Part shown: positions 35,849 through 44,451 of the stretch, piece after piece
Layout of the letters: every line of letters begins with the position of its first letter
Position numbering within the stretch: the stretch's first letter is position 1
Origin: CAYNWK01 sp964400875
GTDB taxonomy: Bacteria; Chloroflexota; Anaerolineae; Anaerolineales; UBA4823
Length of the DNA stretch: 64,000 bases
Reading direction: 5' to 3'
NCBI GenBank assembly: GCA_964400875.1
Contig: CAYNWK010000001.1
Coordinates: 80,909 to 144,908 of the forward strand
Translations under genes and position numbers: made by a program
Notes under the pieces: model-generated
The model's database searches: none
What the model was told of the DNA's origin: nothing
The model's input: the letters and a program-made list of their open reading frames with translations, nothing else

Positions 35849-36475
35849 TTAAGATAGTTCCAGAAGGACTTTGTGAATTTCCGCCTCCGTGATCGGCCCA
35901 GCGCGTAATATCACCGGCTCTTGAGTAGTACAATCCACGACCGTGGACGGGACGCCGCCCGGAGATCGACCTCCATCCAAGACCAGGTGCACCCGGCCAT
36001 CCAACTGCGCCAGGGCTTCCTGCGCTGAAAGGGCGCTCTCCCGGCCGGACAGGTTCGCCGAGGTCACTGCCAGGGGACCTGTCAGGTGCAGTAGTTCAAG
36101 CGCCAGAGGATGATCGGGAACGCGCAGCCCTATTGTAGGCTCTGGTGAGAGGATCTTTGGCAAGCTCGGATGCCGGGCTGTGATCAGGGTGAGCGGACCA
36201 GGCCAGAAACGGCGGGCTAATTGGAGCGCAGTCTGACTGAGCCCTGCTGACACCTGATCCAGCTCCTGCAAACCACTGAGCAGCAATGCGATCGCCCGAT
36301 GGCTGTTGCGCCCCTTGACAACGTAAAGCCGTTCGATATATTCTGTGCGGGTAGGTAAAGCAGCTAAGCCATACACGGTGTCCGTGGGAAAAACCAGCGT
36401 ACCGCCATGGTTCAAGACATCCACAGCATGCTGCAGCGCAACAGGATGGTCGGCATTCAGAACTTCAGTATTCAT
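35849..36475 (-). CDS. tsaC: L-threonylcarbamoyladenylate synthase (TsaC/Sua5/YrdC)
   Basis: 208 residues, the length of a YrdC-domain-only TsaC without the Sua5 C-terminal domain. It makes threonylcarbamoyl-AMP from threonine, bicarbonate and ATP. Family motifs: GGTLVFPTDTVYGLAALPT, YVVKGRNSHRAIALLL (the KxR substrate site), RFWPGPLTLI, IGLRVPDHP and GPLAVTSANLSGRES. ATG 36475 was chosen because homologues start close to this point; a TTG at 36493 is the alternative, and neither has a strong ribosome binding site. It feeds TsaD, encoded by the convergent neighbour. Confidence 0.92.
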   Translation of the reverse strand: MNTEVLNADHPVALQHAVDVLNHGGTLVFPTDTVYGLAALPTRTEYIERLYVVKGRNSHRAIALLLSGLQELDQVSAGLSQTALQLARRFWPGPLTLITARHPSLPKILSPEPTIGLRVPDHPLALELLHLTGPLAVTSANLSGRESALSAQEALAQLDGRVHLVLDGGRSPGGVPSTVVDCTTQEPVILRAGPITEAEIHKVLLELS

Positions 36476-36623
36476 ATGGGAGACATCAGCCAATTGCTCT
36501 TACCAGGAATTATTCTAAACCTGGTCTATTATATATGAGTCGTGACGATCCGGGCTACATGCTATCTTACCCCGGGAGTACTTAAATCTTGTCAGCTACG
36601 GGTGTGTTTTAGCGCCTTACCCG

Positions 36624-37232
36624 TCACACCCCTAAACCAACAACTCCCCGCCCCAGACGGGCAAACCCGGGCCCCATAATTAATGCCATCTCGAGCAGCT
36701 CATAACCGGCTCCGGCAAACAATGCGGTTAAGTCGGCTCCGCTCCACCGGTGGTTGGCTTCAGCATTCCTTGCCCAGTTTACCAGCGATCGTCGCGCCAC
36801 ACCTCGCAGTCCGTGCTGACTGGCGAGCGTTTCCGCCGCGCTCATCGTAAGCCTTTCAGAAGGATTGAGGGCGATAAGAAAGCCGCCGGGCCGGAGAAAA
36901 TCACGAATTTGGCGCAATGCACCGCCCGGATCAGCCAGCAGGAAGAGCAAATTGCTCGCCGTGATCAGATCAAAGCGGCCCTTGGAGAAAGACAGCGCGC
37001 GCACATCCGCGGCAACGACGGACCGATGCAGCGGCCTCGGATAAAACGCGGCTGGATCGAAATCCGCGCCAAACGCGACGCAGCCGCGCTCGGCGAACAG
37101 AGCTGGCAGCAGACCAGGTCCGCAGCCAACGTCCAGCGTCCACCAGCCCGGTTCCGGCCGACACCAGGCCGCAAACTTTTCCAGGACGCGCCCCCATCCC
37201 GTTTGTGTTTGAATGCTGTGGAAATCGCTCAA
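36624..37232 (-). CDS. Class I SAM-dependent methyltransferase
   Basis: 202 residues. Motif I is clear (WWTLDVGCGPGLLPALFAER), followed by an acidic residue in FGADFDPAAF, and motif IV-like FDLITASNLLFLLADP with LRPGGFLIALNPSE. These fit UbiE/COQ5-like or other small-molecule methyltransferases; the substrate is unknown. It starts with TTG at 37232, one base after the coaX stop, and so is the last gene of the pantothenate/CoA operon. Why a methyltransferase is coupled to that operon is not evident. Confidence 0.85.
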   Translation of the reverse strand: MSDFHSIQTQTGWGRVLEKFAAWCRPEPGWWTLDVGCGPGLLPALFAERGCVAFGADFDPAAFYPRPLHRSVVAADVRALSFSKGRFDLITASNLLFLLADPGGALRQIRDFLRPGGFLIALNPSERLTMSAAETLASQHGLRGVARRSLVNWARNAEANHRWSGADLTALFAGAGYELLEMALIMGPGFARLGRGVVGLGV

Positions 37233-37233
37233 T

Positions 37234-37998
37234 TTAGCGGTTCAACCCCCAGATGATCCGCAAGCCGTCCAGGGTGAGCCAGGGGGCGATAATCTCGATA
37301 GCCTCCGTCTCATTAGCGATGACCGCCGCCAGGCCGCCCGTTCCAATAACCTTCATATCCGCGCCTAGCTCAGCGCGGAAACGCTGGACCATGCCTTCCA
37401 CCAGGCCGACGTAACCGTACAACAAACCGGACTGCATGGCATGAACCGTGTTCCGACCTATAGCGGCGGGCGGACGCTGAAAATCGACGCGCGGAAGCTT
37501 GGCGGTGCGCATGAAGAGCGCATCGGCGGCGATACCGATCCCTGGAGCGATCGCCCCACCAAGATAGTCGCCATCTTTAGAAATGCCATCGAAAGTGGTC
37601 GCAGTCCCGAAGTCCACCACACAGGCTGGCAGGCCGTAAAAACACTGCACGGCGGCTGCATCGGCGATGCGGTCAGCGCCTACCGCACGCGGGTCTTCAT
37701 AACGGACGCGCACACCAGTGCGCACGCCTGCATCGACAACCAGCGGCGTACGCTTCAGATACCCTTCACAGGCCTCCACGACACGACCGGTTAGCGGAGG
37801 CACCACAGAGGCGAGACAGATTCCGCTCAGTTCTTCCGGTGCGCGACCGGCGTGCTCCAGTAGCCCTAAAAACTGCAGCCCAAACTCGTCGGGCATGCGT
37901 TCGTGATCGGTCGCCAGCCGCCAGCGAGGGCCTAAATCATCACCATCGAACAAACCTAAGGTGATATTGGTATTACCCACATCGATCGTCAGCAGCAT
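37234..37998 (-). CDS. coaX: Type III pantothenate kinase
   Basis: 254 residues. Phosphorylates pantothenate, the first step of CoA synthesis. The ASKHA-type motifs are present: LLTIDVGNTNITLGLFDGDD with the catalytic Asp and phosphate loop, ADRIADAAAVQCFYG, VVDFGTATTFDGIS, GGAIAPGIGI and VIGTGGLAA. It lies 5 bases after panC with GGAG in the panC end as ribosome binding site. In the window it is placed with panB, panE and panC, so pantothenate synthesis and its activation share one operon. Type III enzymes are generally insensitive to CoA feedback, which may make transcript-level control more important. Confidence 0.95.
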   Translation of the reverse strand: MLLTIDVGNTNITLGLFDGDDLGPRWRLATDHERMPDEFGLQFLGLLEHAGRAPEELSGICLASVVPPLTGRVVEACEGYLKRTPLVVDAGVRTGVRVRYEDPRAVGADRIADAAAVQCFYGLPACVVDFGTATTFDGISKDGDYLGGAIAPGIGIAADALFMRTAKLPRVDFQRPPAAIGRNTVHAMQSGLLYGYVGLVEGMVQRFRAELGADMKVIGTGGLAAVIANETEAIEIIAPWLTLDGLRIIWGLNR

Positions 37999-38003
37999 CG
38001 CTC

Positions 38004-38840
38004 TTATTCTCCAATCACCAGGTTATCGATCAGCCGTGTATCCCCGAAGTAAACTGCCATCGAGAGCAAAGCGCGTGAGACCTTCCCCTCCAGCTCGACC
38101 AACTGCTCTGGATGGGCGCACGAGACGTACTGCAGGCGCGCCAGGGGCTCGGCGTTGACCGTCTCAGCCAGGATGCGGCGCAGTTTTTCCGCATCTCGTT
38201 CACCGGAAGCAAACGCACCCCTGGCGGCGGACAACGACCTGTGGAGCACCGTGGCGGCTTTCCGTTGGGCCGGATCGAGATACACGTTGCGGCTGGACAT
38301 CGCCAGGCCGTCCGCCTCACGGACGATCGGGCAGACGACGATCTCGATAGGGTAATTCAGATCCCGAACCATCCGCCGGATCACGACCGCCTGCTGAGCG
38401 TCCTTCTGGCCGAAATATGCCCGGTTTGGCTGGATGGCGTTGAACAGCTTAGCTACTACCGTAGTAACGCCGCGAAAATGTCCCGGGCGCATGCCGCCCT
38501 CTAATGGCAGGGTGACCTCTTCGACCTTTACCCAGGTTTGATATCCAGCAGGGTACATCTGTTCTGCCGAGGGCGTCCAGACCAGGTTGACGCCTTCCAT
38601 TTCTAGCAATTCCAGGTCATGCGGGATATCTCGTGGGTAAGCTCCTAAATCTTCCCCCGGCCCAAATTGGGTCGGGTTTACGAAGATCGTGGCAACGACG
38701 CTGGAACATTCCTGCCGGGCCCGGCGAGCTAGGGATAGATGCCCTTGGTGCAGGTAACCCATCGTCGGCACCAAACCCACCGGCGGCTCTAATTCCGCAC
38801 GCTGCCGACGTAAGTCTTTGAATGAAATGACTGTTTGCAT
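38004..38840 (-). CDS. panC: Pantothenate synthetase (pantoate-beta-alanine ligase)
   Basis: 278 residues. Joins pantoate and beta-alanine with ATP. The nucleotidyltransferase HIGH-like site is in VPTMGYLHQGHLSLARRA. Further family blocks are VATIFVNPTQFGPGEDLGAYP, AYFGQKDAQQAVVIRRMVRD and the KMSKS-like AMSSRNVYLDPAQRKAA. Standard length. It follows panE with a 54-base gap and precedes coaX by 5 bases. Beta-alanine would come from PanD or another route, not seen here. Confidence 0.96.
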   Translation of the reverse strand: MQTVISFKDLRRQRAELEPPVGLVPTMGYLHQGHLSLARRARQECSSVVATIFVNPTQFGPGEDLGAYPRDIPHDLELLEMEGVNLVWTPSAEQMYPAGYQTWVKVEEVTLPLEGGMRPGHFRGVTTVVAKLFNAIQPNRAYFGQKDAQQAVVIRRMVRDLNYPIEIVVCPIVREADGLAMSSRNVYLDPAQRKAATVLHRSLSAARGAFASGERDAEKLRRILAETVNAEPLARLQYVSCAHPEQLVELEGKVSRALLSMAVYFGDTRLIDNLVIGE

Positions 38841-38894
38841 AATTTTTTAGGAAGGTAGGTGTTTGGACGAGCGATGGCATCCAAAAAGCCCCAT

Positions 38895-39815
38895 CTAGAC
38901 TCCCTGATCGACGAGGGCTCGGATCAGCTGCCACAACGTCCGGTTAATCGGTGTGGGAACGTTATGCTGTTCTCCGAAGCGGGCTATGGCGCCATTGATG
39001 GCGTCGATTTCGGTCGGAGCCCCCCGCCTGACATCTTGGCGCATGGAGGACGAATTCGTCGTGGTCCGCCGAGCGATCGTTTCTACGGTGACCACCGGGT
39101 CGGGATACGGCAAGCGCACCCCTCCTGCGACAGCCACCGCGGCCGCTTCTTTCGCTGCCGCGCCCAAAAGCGAACGGGCGGAGGGGCGCGCCAGCAGCTC
39201 GCCGTTAGGCACGTCCAGTAAGGCGGTCAACGGGTTGATCGCTGCGTTGATCAGCAGCTTACCCCACAAGAGCGTCTCCGTGTCGGAGACCGTCTCGACT
39301 ACAAAACCGGCCTGCCGGAGGAGTTCAGCCAAGGGTTTGAGACGGGCGTGAACGCCCAGGGAGATCATATCGTCCCCAACCGCGCGCACTCGTGCGGGCG
39401 CCTCCAGAGTCGCTCCGGTAGTGGTCACACCAAGAGCAACCCGCGGCGAACCCAAAGCTTCTACCAGCGCCTCGCGATTTCCCAAACCGTTCTGCAGCGT
39501 CAGAGCCAGCCCATCCTCAGCTAGGCATGAGGCCAGCTGTCGTGCGGCCCGCCCCGTCTGCCAGGATTTGACCAGCACCAGAGCGAATTTCACCCCCTGG
39601 GCATCCAGCGGGTCGGTGATCACCCTGACCGGATAGACTCGTTCCGCGCTGCTTCCGGCGAGTAGATGGATGCCGTCATCGCGTAGAGCCTGGAGGCCCT
39701 CGGTCCAGGTACCCAGGTGGATCACGTCGGCACCGATCTCCACCAACCTGGCGCCGAACAAACAGGCCATAGCGCCCGTGCCGGCGATCAACACCGTGCG
39801 GTTTTCATCCATCAT
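38895..39815 (-). CDS. panE: 2-dehydropantoate 2-reductase (ketopantoate reductase)
   Basis: 306 residues. Reduces ketopantoate to pantoate with NADPH. The Rossmann start VLIAGTGAMACLFGARLVEI and VLVKSWQTGRAARQLASCL are family-like. The central LWGKLLINAAINPLTALLDV contains the catalytic lysine (WGKLLINAAINP). Start ATG 39815; a second ATG follows directly. It sits 31 bases after panB and before panC, as expected for the pathway order B-E-C. Confidence 0.93.
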   Translation of the reverse strand: MMDENRTVLIAGTGAMACLFGARLVEIGADVIHLGTWTEGLQALRDDGIHLLAGSSAERVYPVRVITDPLDAQGVKFALVLVKSWQTGRAARQLASCLAEDGLALTLQNGLGNREALVEALGSPRVALGVTTTGATLEAPARVRAVGDDMISLGVHARLKPLAELLRQAGFVVETVSDTETLLWGKLLINAAINPLTALLDVPNGELLARPSARSLLGAAAKEAAAVAVAGGVRLPYPDPVVTVETIARRTTTNSSSMRQDVRRGAPTEIDAINGAIARFGEQHNVPTPINRTLWQLIRALVDQGV

Positions 39816-39846
39816 AGGCTCTCATGCGATTCCAATTCAACTCGGA

Positions 39847-40725
39847 TCAAGCCTCGACCGCTTCCAGAAAGGCCTGCCATTCCTCAACGGGCATCTCGAT
39901 GGTATGTTCGGTCGCGGGGAATTCACCGGATTCGACATCGGCAATGTAAGCTTCCAAAGCAGAGGCGATTTCGGCATGCAAATTGGCGTACTGTCGGACG
40001 AACTTGGGAGTAAAGCGGTCGAAAAGACCTAACAGATCGTGTGTAACTAACACCTGCCCATCGCAGCCCACTCCGGCTCCGATCCCGATGGTGGGGATGT
40101 CCAAATGCTGGGATACGTACTCCGCCAGTCTACCCGGGACAGCTTCCAGAACCAGGCTGAAGCAGCCCGCCTCTTGAAGCATCAGCGCCTCTTCCAACAA
40201 GCGTCTGGCTGCCAGTGTAGTCTTCCCTTGGGCTCGGAACCCCCCCATCTGATGCACGCTTTGTGGCGTGAGCCCGAGATGGCCCATCACCGGAATGCCC
40301 GCGCCAACGATCGAGCGAACCGCATCCAGGCGGGCTTCGCCTCCCTCCAGCTTGACTGCATCCATGCCTGCTTCCTGCAGGAAACGACCGGCGTTGCGCA
40401 CGGCATCCTGCGTAGAGGTCTGGTAAGACATAAAGGGCATATCGCCGATCAACAGTGCGAAACTGGCTCCGCGCGAAACTGCCCGGCAGTGATGCAGCAT
40501 ATCTTCCATCGTCACGGGGAGCGTGGTCTCGTAACCCAATACGACCATCCCCAGCGAATCACCTACCAGGACTGAGTCAATCCCGGCGCGATCCATCGCC
40601 AGCGCGGTCGGGTAGTCATAGGCGGTCAACATGGTGATCGGTTCGCCGCGTGCCTTCTTTTGGCGAAAAGAATGCGTGGTTATTTTCTTTCTAGTTGAAT
40701 CGATAGTTGGGGCGGTAGTGGACAC
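39847..40725 (-). CDS. panB: 3-methyl-2-oxobutanoate hydroxymethyltransferase
   Basis: 292 residues. Makes ketopantoate from 2-oxoisovalerate and methylene-tetrahydrofolate. Motifs: ITMLTAYDYPTALAMDRAG, VLVGDSLGMVVLGYETTLPV, MPFMSYQTSTQDAVRNAGRF, KLEGG and the C-terminal IPTIGIGAGVGCDGQVLV. The frame is open from TTG 40740, but AAGGAGG lies five bases before GTG 40725, so that start is preferred. First gene of panB-panE-panC-coaX-methyltransferase, with a leader of about 257 bases. Confidence 0.96.
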   Translation of the reverse strand: MSTTAPTIDSTRKKITTHSFRQKKARGEPITMLTAYDYPTALAMDRAGIDSVLVGDSLGMVVLGYETTLPVTMEDMLHHCRAVSRGASFALLIGDMPFMSYQTSTQDAVRNAGRFLQEAGMDAVKLEGGEARLDAVRSIVGAGIPVMGHLGLTPQSVHQMGGFRAQGKTTLAARRLLEEALMLQEAGCFSLVLEAVPGRLAEYVSQHLDIPTIGIGAGVGCDGQVLVTHDLLGLFDRFTPKFVRQYANLHAEIASALEAYIADVESGEFPATEHTIEMPVEEWQAFLEAVEA

Positions 40726-40988
40726 GGTACCCTCCTTCAAAGTTGGTAGGGTCCGGAGATATTCGGACAGGGATGCGCTCCGTAAGGGAAAAGCTTAGCG
40801 CCTTTCCAGGAAGGTCATCCCAAATCCCCGGTGCGGATGAATTTTTCGTTTGGGATCAGCCGTGGACGAAGTTAGATGAAAGAGCTTTGGCGGACAAAAC
40901 CCGGCAAAGCTCTCCACTTTTTCACATTCGTGCGGAGTCTCCCTAAATATTCCGTCTGGGTTCCGGATGAAATCCCAGCGGCTGTGGA
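40726..40988 (-). promoter_or_regulatory. Long structured leader of the panB operon (possible pan-motif RNA)
   Basis: Between the predicted start of transcription (about 40982) and panB, several inverted repeats are visible on the minus strand. One is AGAGCTTTGCCGG with CCGCCAAAGCTCT (one mismatch). Others are ATCCCAAA with TTTGGGAT, GTCCG with CGGAC next to the ribosome binding site, and CCG/GGG nested with CCC/CGG near the 5' end. The pan RNA motif is known upstream of panB in Chloroflexi and Firmicutes; whether this leader fits it needs a covariance-model search. Confidence 0.45.
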
Positions 40989-40997
40989 ATTATACCA
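40989..40997 (-). promoter_or_regulatory. Extended -10 promoter of the panB operon
   Basis: The minus strand reads TGGTATAAT, a perfect TATAAT with TG extension, directly after the sulfotransferase terminator. Confidence 0.6.
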
Positions 40998-41001
40998 AAA
41001 T

Positions 41002-41023
41002 CGATCCCCGCTTACCGGGATCG
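41002..41023 (-). terminator. Terminator-like hairpin after the sulfotransferase gene
   Basis: The 7-bp stem CGATCCC/GGGATCG with an 8-base loop is followed on the minus strand by ATTTTGG. It lies 13 bases after the stop. The T run is short, so moderate support only. Confidence 0.5.
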
Positions 41024-41035
41024 CTCGCGCCTGAT

Positions 41036-41776
41036 TCAGGGTTGATACCCCATTAACTCCAAATCATCCTGGAAAGCCAGACTGCAGGCGGCCAACTGTT
41101 CCTCCGTTAGGACCTGGCGAAATCGCTCCGCTTCGCCCTGGTTGAAATGAGTGCCATGCACGATCTCACGGGCGCGTTGCGGTTTGTATTTCTCCACCAC
41201 CTCCTGAATCGCGCTCTCATGTGGGTTCAGCTGCAGGAATTCGATCAGGTTCTCAGCCTGAGCGGGATAGTCGGCCAACAGGTCTTCGTAGCGCACAGGC
41301 CAAGCCTGCTCGCAAGCAATCCATTGATGCCAGATCTGAACGTACGCTTTCATAAACTGAATGGCTGCGTCTATGTTTGCCAGATGAGAAAAGGCGTTCT
41401 CGCGCTCCTTCCCCAGACCTTGCTGGCCGTATTCATAAGCCGAAAGCAGGGCTGCGCGTGGATCGCGGTAAATATAAGTTGGGCGGATCATTGCCTGGCG
41501 GATCAAGCTGGATGCGAAAGGTTCCAGGCCGGCATGTGTTTTGATCGTAAAAGTATTGCCAAACCAAACGGGAATCATAACCGGAAATATCCGGTGAAGG
41601 CCGAGCGAGCCGATATTGCAGTTGACTTCGGTGAGCAGACGTTGTAAAAAGTAGCGCTTACGGATGGCTCGAGCGTCCTGATACCCCCCAGCGACAACCA
41701 GATCGTGGGTAAGGTTATAGTACCATCCAGAGCCGGCGCGCGGCATGCCGACGGATAAGATTAATTGACCAGGCAT
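41036..41776 (-). CDS. Sulfotransferase-domain protein
   Basis: 246 residues. Sulfotransferases move sulfate from PAPS to hydroxyl or amine groups. The 5'-phosphosulfate loop is recognisable in LSVGMPRAGSGWYYNLTHDL, and the 3'-phosphate site in PTYIYRDPRAALLSAYEYG. A late WPVRYEDLLADYPAQAENLI matches the family's YEDL block. No signal peptide. It is a single-gene unit with its own extended -10 promoter at 41853. No PAPS-synthesis gene is nearby. A target in a surface glycan or lipid is possible, given the glycan locus further right, but this is only inference. Confidence 0.85.
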   Translation of the reverse strand: MPGQLILSVGMPRAGSGWYYNLTHDLVVAGGYQDARAIRKRYFLQRLLTEVNCNIGSLGLHRIFPVMIPVWFGNTFTIKTHAGLEPFASSLIRQAMIRPTYIYRDPRAALLSAYEYGQQGLGKERENAFSHLANIDAAIQFMKAYVQIWHQWIACEQAWPVRYEDLLADYPAQAENLIEFLQLNPHESAIQEVVEKYKPQRAREIVHGTHFNQGEAERFRQVLTEEQLAACSLAFQDDLELMGYQP

Positions 41777-41852
41777 TGTATTCGAATTTCCCTATCTGGC
41801 AAGTCGACCGGGTGATTCAAGCTTCCACACGTTCACCGGTTTCCCATTTATA

Positions 41853-41861
41853 ATAATACCA
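41853..41861 (-). promoter_or_regulatory. Extended -10 promoter of the sulfotransferase gene
   Basis: The minus strand reads TGGTATTAT, one base from TATAAT, with the TG extension. The leader would be about 70 bases. On the other strand a TATAAT at 41849-41854 could serve the YtxH gene, so the two promoters may overlap. Confidence 0.45.
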
Positions 41862-42008
41862 TCATCCCCGCAGGGAGGCTTTCACTCGGGCTTTTTGTAG
41901 TTGTCGTTGCGGTGGTTAAGGAGATTCCTGAAGAACCTACACTTGCCCGCAAAGGCAGGTGCAGCTGTAAGCAGCAAAGTTCGAACAAGCATTTGAGAGG
42001 AGAAAAAT

Positions 42009-42227
42009 ATGAGTCGTGCATCCAGTTTTTTGCAGGGAGTTCTCTTTGGAGCAATGATCGGCGCAGCGCTCGCCATCTTACTGGCGCCCTCTTCAGGGGA
42101 AGATCTGCGTCGGGACATGCAGAGCAGAGCCGATAAGATCCGCTCCGACGTGGAGGAAGCCGCCGCTCAGCGCAGGGCGGAATTAGAACAGCGGCTTGCC
42201 CAGCTGCGCTCCCCCCAGGGCGGATAA
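42009..42227 (+). CDS. YtxH-domain small membrane protein
   Basis: 72 residues. One glycine/alanine-rich helix (FLQGVLFGAMIGAALAILLA) is followed by PSSGEDLRRDM and a charged helical tail with coiled-coil character (DKIRSDVEEAAAQRRAELEQ). This is the plan of YtxH/general-stress small proteins, whose function is unclear. GAGGAG lies six bases before ATG 42009. A frame overlapping its 5' end from 41912 has no such support. It is a lone plus-strand gene between two minus-strand units. Confidence 0.85.
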   Translation: MSRASSFLQGVLFGAMIGAALAILLAPSSGEDLRRDMQSRADKIRSDVEEAAAQRRAELEQRLAQLRSPQGG

Positions 42228-42254
42228 ATCCCCCAGGGACTTAAGGGTTTGACC

Positions 42255-42286
42255 AAACGCCGGACGATCCACCTTGTCCGGCGTTT
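42255..42286 (+). terminator. Terminator-like hairpin after the YtxH gene
   Basis: An 11-bp perfect stem AAACGCCGGAC/GTCCGGCGTTT with a 10-base loop ends in TTTCAAATATTTG. The stem is strong but the T run is interrupted. Confidence 0.6.
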
Positions 42287-42408
42287 CAAATATTTGTTTC
42301 CCTTCATACTGAAGTATCCCCAACCAAAGTGAGTATGGCTGTTCGGGTGTGCGACGCCCACACAGACAGTCATATTTTTTTCCCTGAAAAACATCACGAT
42401 TGGCGGTA

Positions 42409-44451
42409 TCAGTGAATGCTGAAGCGATAAGCAGCCTTTTGGCGGGTGAAACGGGTCGTACCGGATACCACCAACACTGCCTCATCGACTTCCGCGCCAA
42501 GGCTTAAGGGAATTTCCACCCGGTTATCCCCTCCCAAATCCAGGTACTGCACGTTGATCTGATCGCCTTTGGTGATCAACGCCAGACGGTATGTTTGCGG
42601 AAGCACGTTCTCGAGGCGCACCCAACCCTCCGCCTGCCAGCTCTCGTCATCCTGCTCGAAATCAGCGCTATAGCCGATCTCCGGGATGCTCAGATCATCA
42701 AGCAACAGTCCTTCCCCATGAACGGCAGCATCGGTGACGTATTCGAAGCGCAACTGGATCCTCTGACCGGCAAACTGGGAGAGATCGACCTGCTCTTGAA
42801 TCCAGCCCTGGCTGTTACCAGTGTACGCCCACCCATAGCTGTTCCCCGAAGGGTCGTTGGCGGTTCCGGACGGTGTCGTCAGAATCTGCCAATTTTTCCC
42901 GTCAGTGGAGGCCAGCAGGTAGAGGTAGTCGTAATCTTCTTCGAGATCGTACTCTGTCCAATAAGTCAGGGTCAAAGGTTCGGCGGAATTAGAAAAATCG
43001 AAACGGCGCGTTAGGGTCATATCCGATTCATCGCTTTTGTTAGACCAGAAGGCGAAATCACCTGAATGGGGAGCTTCGGAGATTACTTTAACCTGGGTGG
43101 AGCCCTCGAAAGTCAACGTGAAATCTCCCCGGCAAGAGATGCGGATGTAGTCAACGCCATACTGGTGCACATCTCGCGTAGTTTGTTCTAACGGACAAGA
43201 CTGGATCGTTTCGGTTTCCTCAGGTTGTGGAGCATCCGGATAATTATGATAGGTAAACCTTCCGTCGCCCACCGAGCCGTCTTGCAAGTAGCTGGCGATG
43301 ACCCAATCCGCAAACAAATCGTCGGCGCTGAGCGCAACACCGTCTTCCGGACCCAAAATCTGCAGCTCGGATAACACGCTATCCACGCTGGTTATCCCGT
43401 TGTCCTGATTTCCCACCAGCGCTTTGGTGGCCTCATCGCCGAAACGATCCAGAAAATACGCCAGGAACAAAAAAGATGCCCCATAATGGGGAGATGTAGC
43501 GTTGGGATCGTTTGGCCAATCGTTCAACTGCAGGTCCGGGTTTCGAGTATACAGCCAGTCAAATCCGCCCACCTCATAACCGTTGAGAAACGCGGCGAGT
43601 TCCGAGAAGCCCTCATTCAACCAGGATGATTCGTTGCGGTCACGATTCCAATGAATCATGTGCTGGAACTCATGCGCCAACACCCCATAGGTGAAATCAT
43701 CTTGCAAGTCGAGATTATCTGCATTCAAAAAAAACATTTCGTGGGCGTTCGAATACTCGTGCGCCAGGGGGGAATATTCATCTGCCGAGGAGAAATAGCC
43801 CGCCACATTGAAACCCAGGTTCTGGGCGAAAAGGATATGCAAATGCAGGTCGCCGTCCACGCCCGGGGTCCATTCGCTGCCGAAGAATTCCCGGTTCGTC
43901 GGGTAGATCTCATTCTCGAAGGTATCGGCAAGTGCGGTAAGATCTTCGCGGTCAAACCGAACCCCGTCGGCCACCCAGAAATAGAGATGATCGGTGACGT
44001 ATTCCAGCTGCGCTTCGACTTGGAAATTCTCGTCCGTTCCCACATCGGTTGCCCAAAAATTTTTCCTGTCGCCGGGCTGGTAGGGGCGTTCAGGAGGGTC
44101 AACCGTGAGCGGCACAAACGTCTTCCCTCCCAGTCGGGTTGCGAGTTCGGGCAGGTCGTTAATCGGGATGATCGTCTCTTCCAGGGTCTTCAGCGTTCGG
44201 TCGGAAACCGGGACGATGATTTCCTGGGCCGGCGAACCCGGGGTGTTTATCGGCGTCGGCCGCACGATCTGTGGCGTGCTCGTCGGTTCCTTCAATGAAA
44301 AAACCGAAGGACTTTTAAGGAGTGGCCCGGACTGCGGGGAGAGTATCAGCCAACTTACTGCGCCGAAAATCAGCATACATAAGCAGCAGAGTATAACGAC
44401 AAACACGATGGTGATGATGAGAGGAAGTATCCAGGTTCGATTCGTTTGCAT
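42409..44451 (-). CDS. Membrane-anchored zinc metallopeptidase with MAM-like C-terminal domain
   Basis: 680 residues. An N-terminal membrane anchor (LPLIITIVFVVILCCLCMLI) is followed by a Pro/Thr stalk (about 45-75), which places the protein outside the cell. The catalytic motif VLAHEFQHMIHW gives H260, E261 and H264, and NEGFSE supplies the likely third zinc ligand E280: a gluzincin-like arrangement related to immune-inhibitor-A-type peptidases. From about 440 a beta-rich region with YWTEYDLEEDYDYLYLLAST and LDDLSIPEIG resembles the MAM-like domain of that family. Likely role: extracellular protein degradation. A TATAAT lies about 42 bases upstream. No sorting signal at the C-terminus. Confidence 0.85.
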   Translation of the reverse strand: MQTNRTWILPLIITIVFVVILCCLCMLIFGAVSWLILSPQSGPLLKSPSVFSLKEPTSTPQIVRPTPINTPGSPAQEIIVPVSDRTLKTLEETIIPINDLPELATRLGGKTFVPLTVDPPERPYQPGDRKNFWATDVGTDENFQVEAQLEYVTDHLYFWVADGVRFDREDLTALADTFENEIYPTNREFFGSEWTPGVDGDLHLHILFAQNLGFNVAGYFSSADEYSPLAHEYSNAHEMFFLNADNLDLQDDFTYGVLAHEFQHMIHWNRDRNESSWLNEGFSELAAFLNGYEVGGFDWLYTRNPDLQLNDWPNDPNATSPHYGASFLFLAYFLDRFGDEATKALVGNQDNGITSVDSVLSELQILGPEDGVALSADDLFADWVIASYLQDGSVGDGRFTYHNYPDAPQPEETETIQSCPLEQTTRDVHQYGVDYIRISCRGDFTLTFEGSTQVKVISEAPHSGDFAFWSNKSDESDMTLTRRFDFSNSAEPLTLTYWTEYDLEEDYDYLYLLASTDGKNWQILTTPSGTANDPSGNSYGWAYTGNSQGWIQEQVDLSQFAGQRIQLRFEYVTDAAVHGEGLLLDDLSIPEIGYSADFEQDDESWQAEGWVRLENVLPQTYRLALITKGDQINVQYLDLGGDNRVEIPLSLGAEVDEAVLVVSGTTRFTRQKAAYRFSIH

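Noticed and set aside
35694..35933. 79-codon minus-strand frame after tsaC
   Set aside because: It covers a terminator hairpin and the tsaC end, with no supporting start signal.
41912..42136. 74-codon frame overlapping the YtxH gene
   Set aside because: It overlaps the YtxH start in another frame, has no ribosome binding site as good as GAGGAG, and has no membrane pattern.
42327..42376. Hairpin GTGTG/CACAC followed by seven Ts
   Set aside because: The stem is short with internal mismatches, and the YtxH gene already has a better hairpin at 42255.
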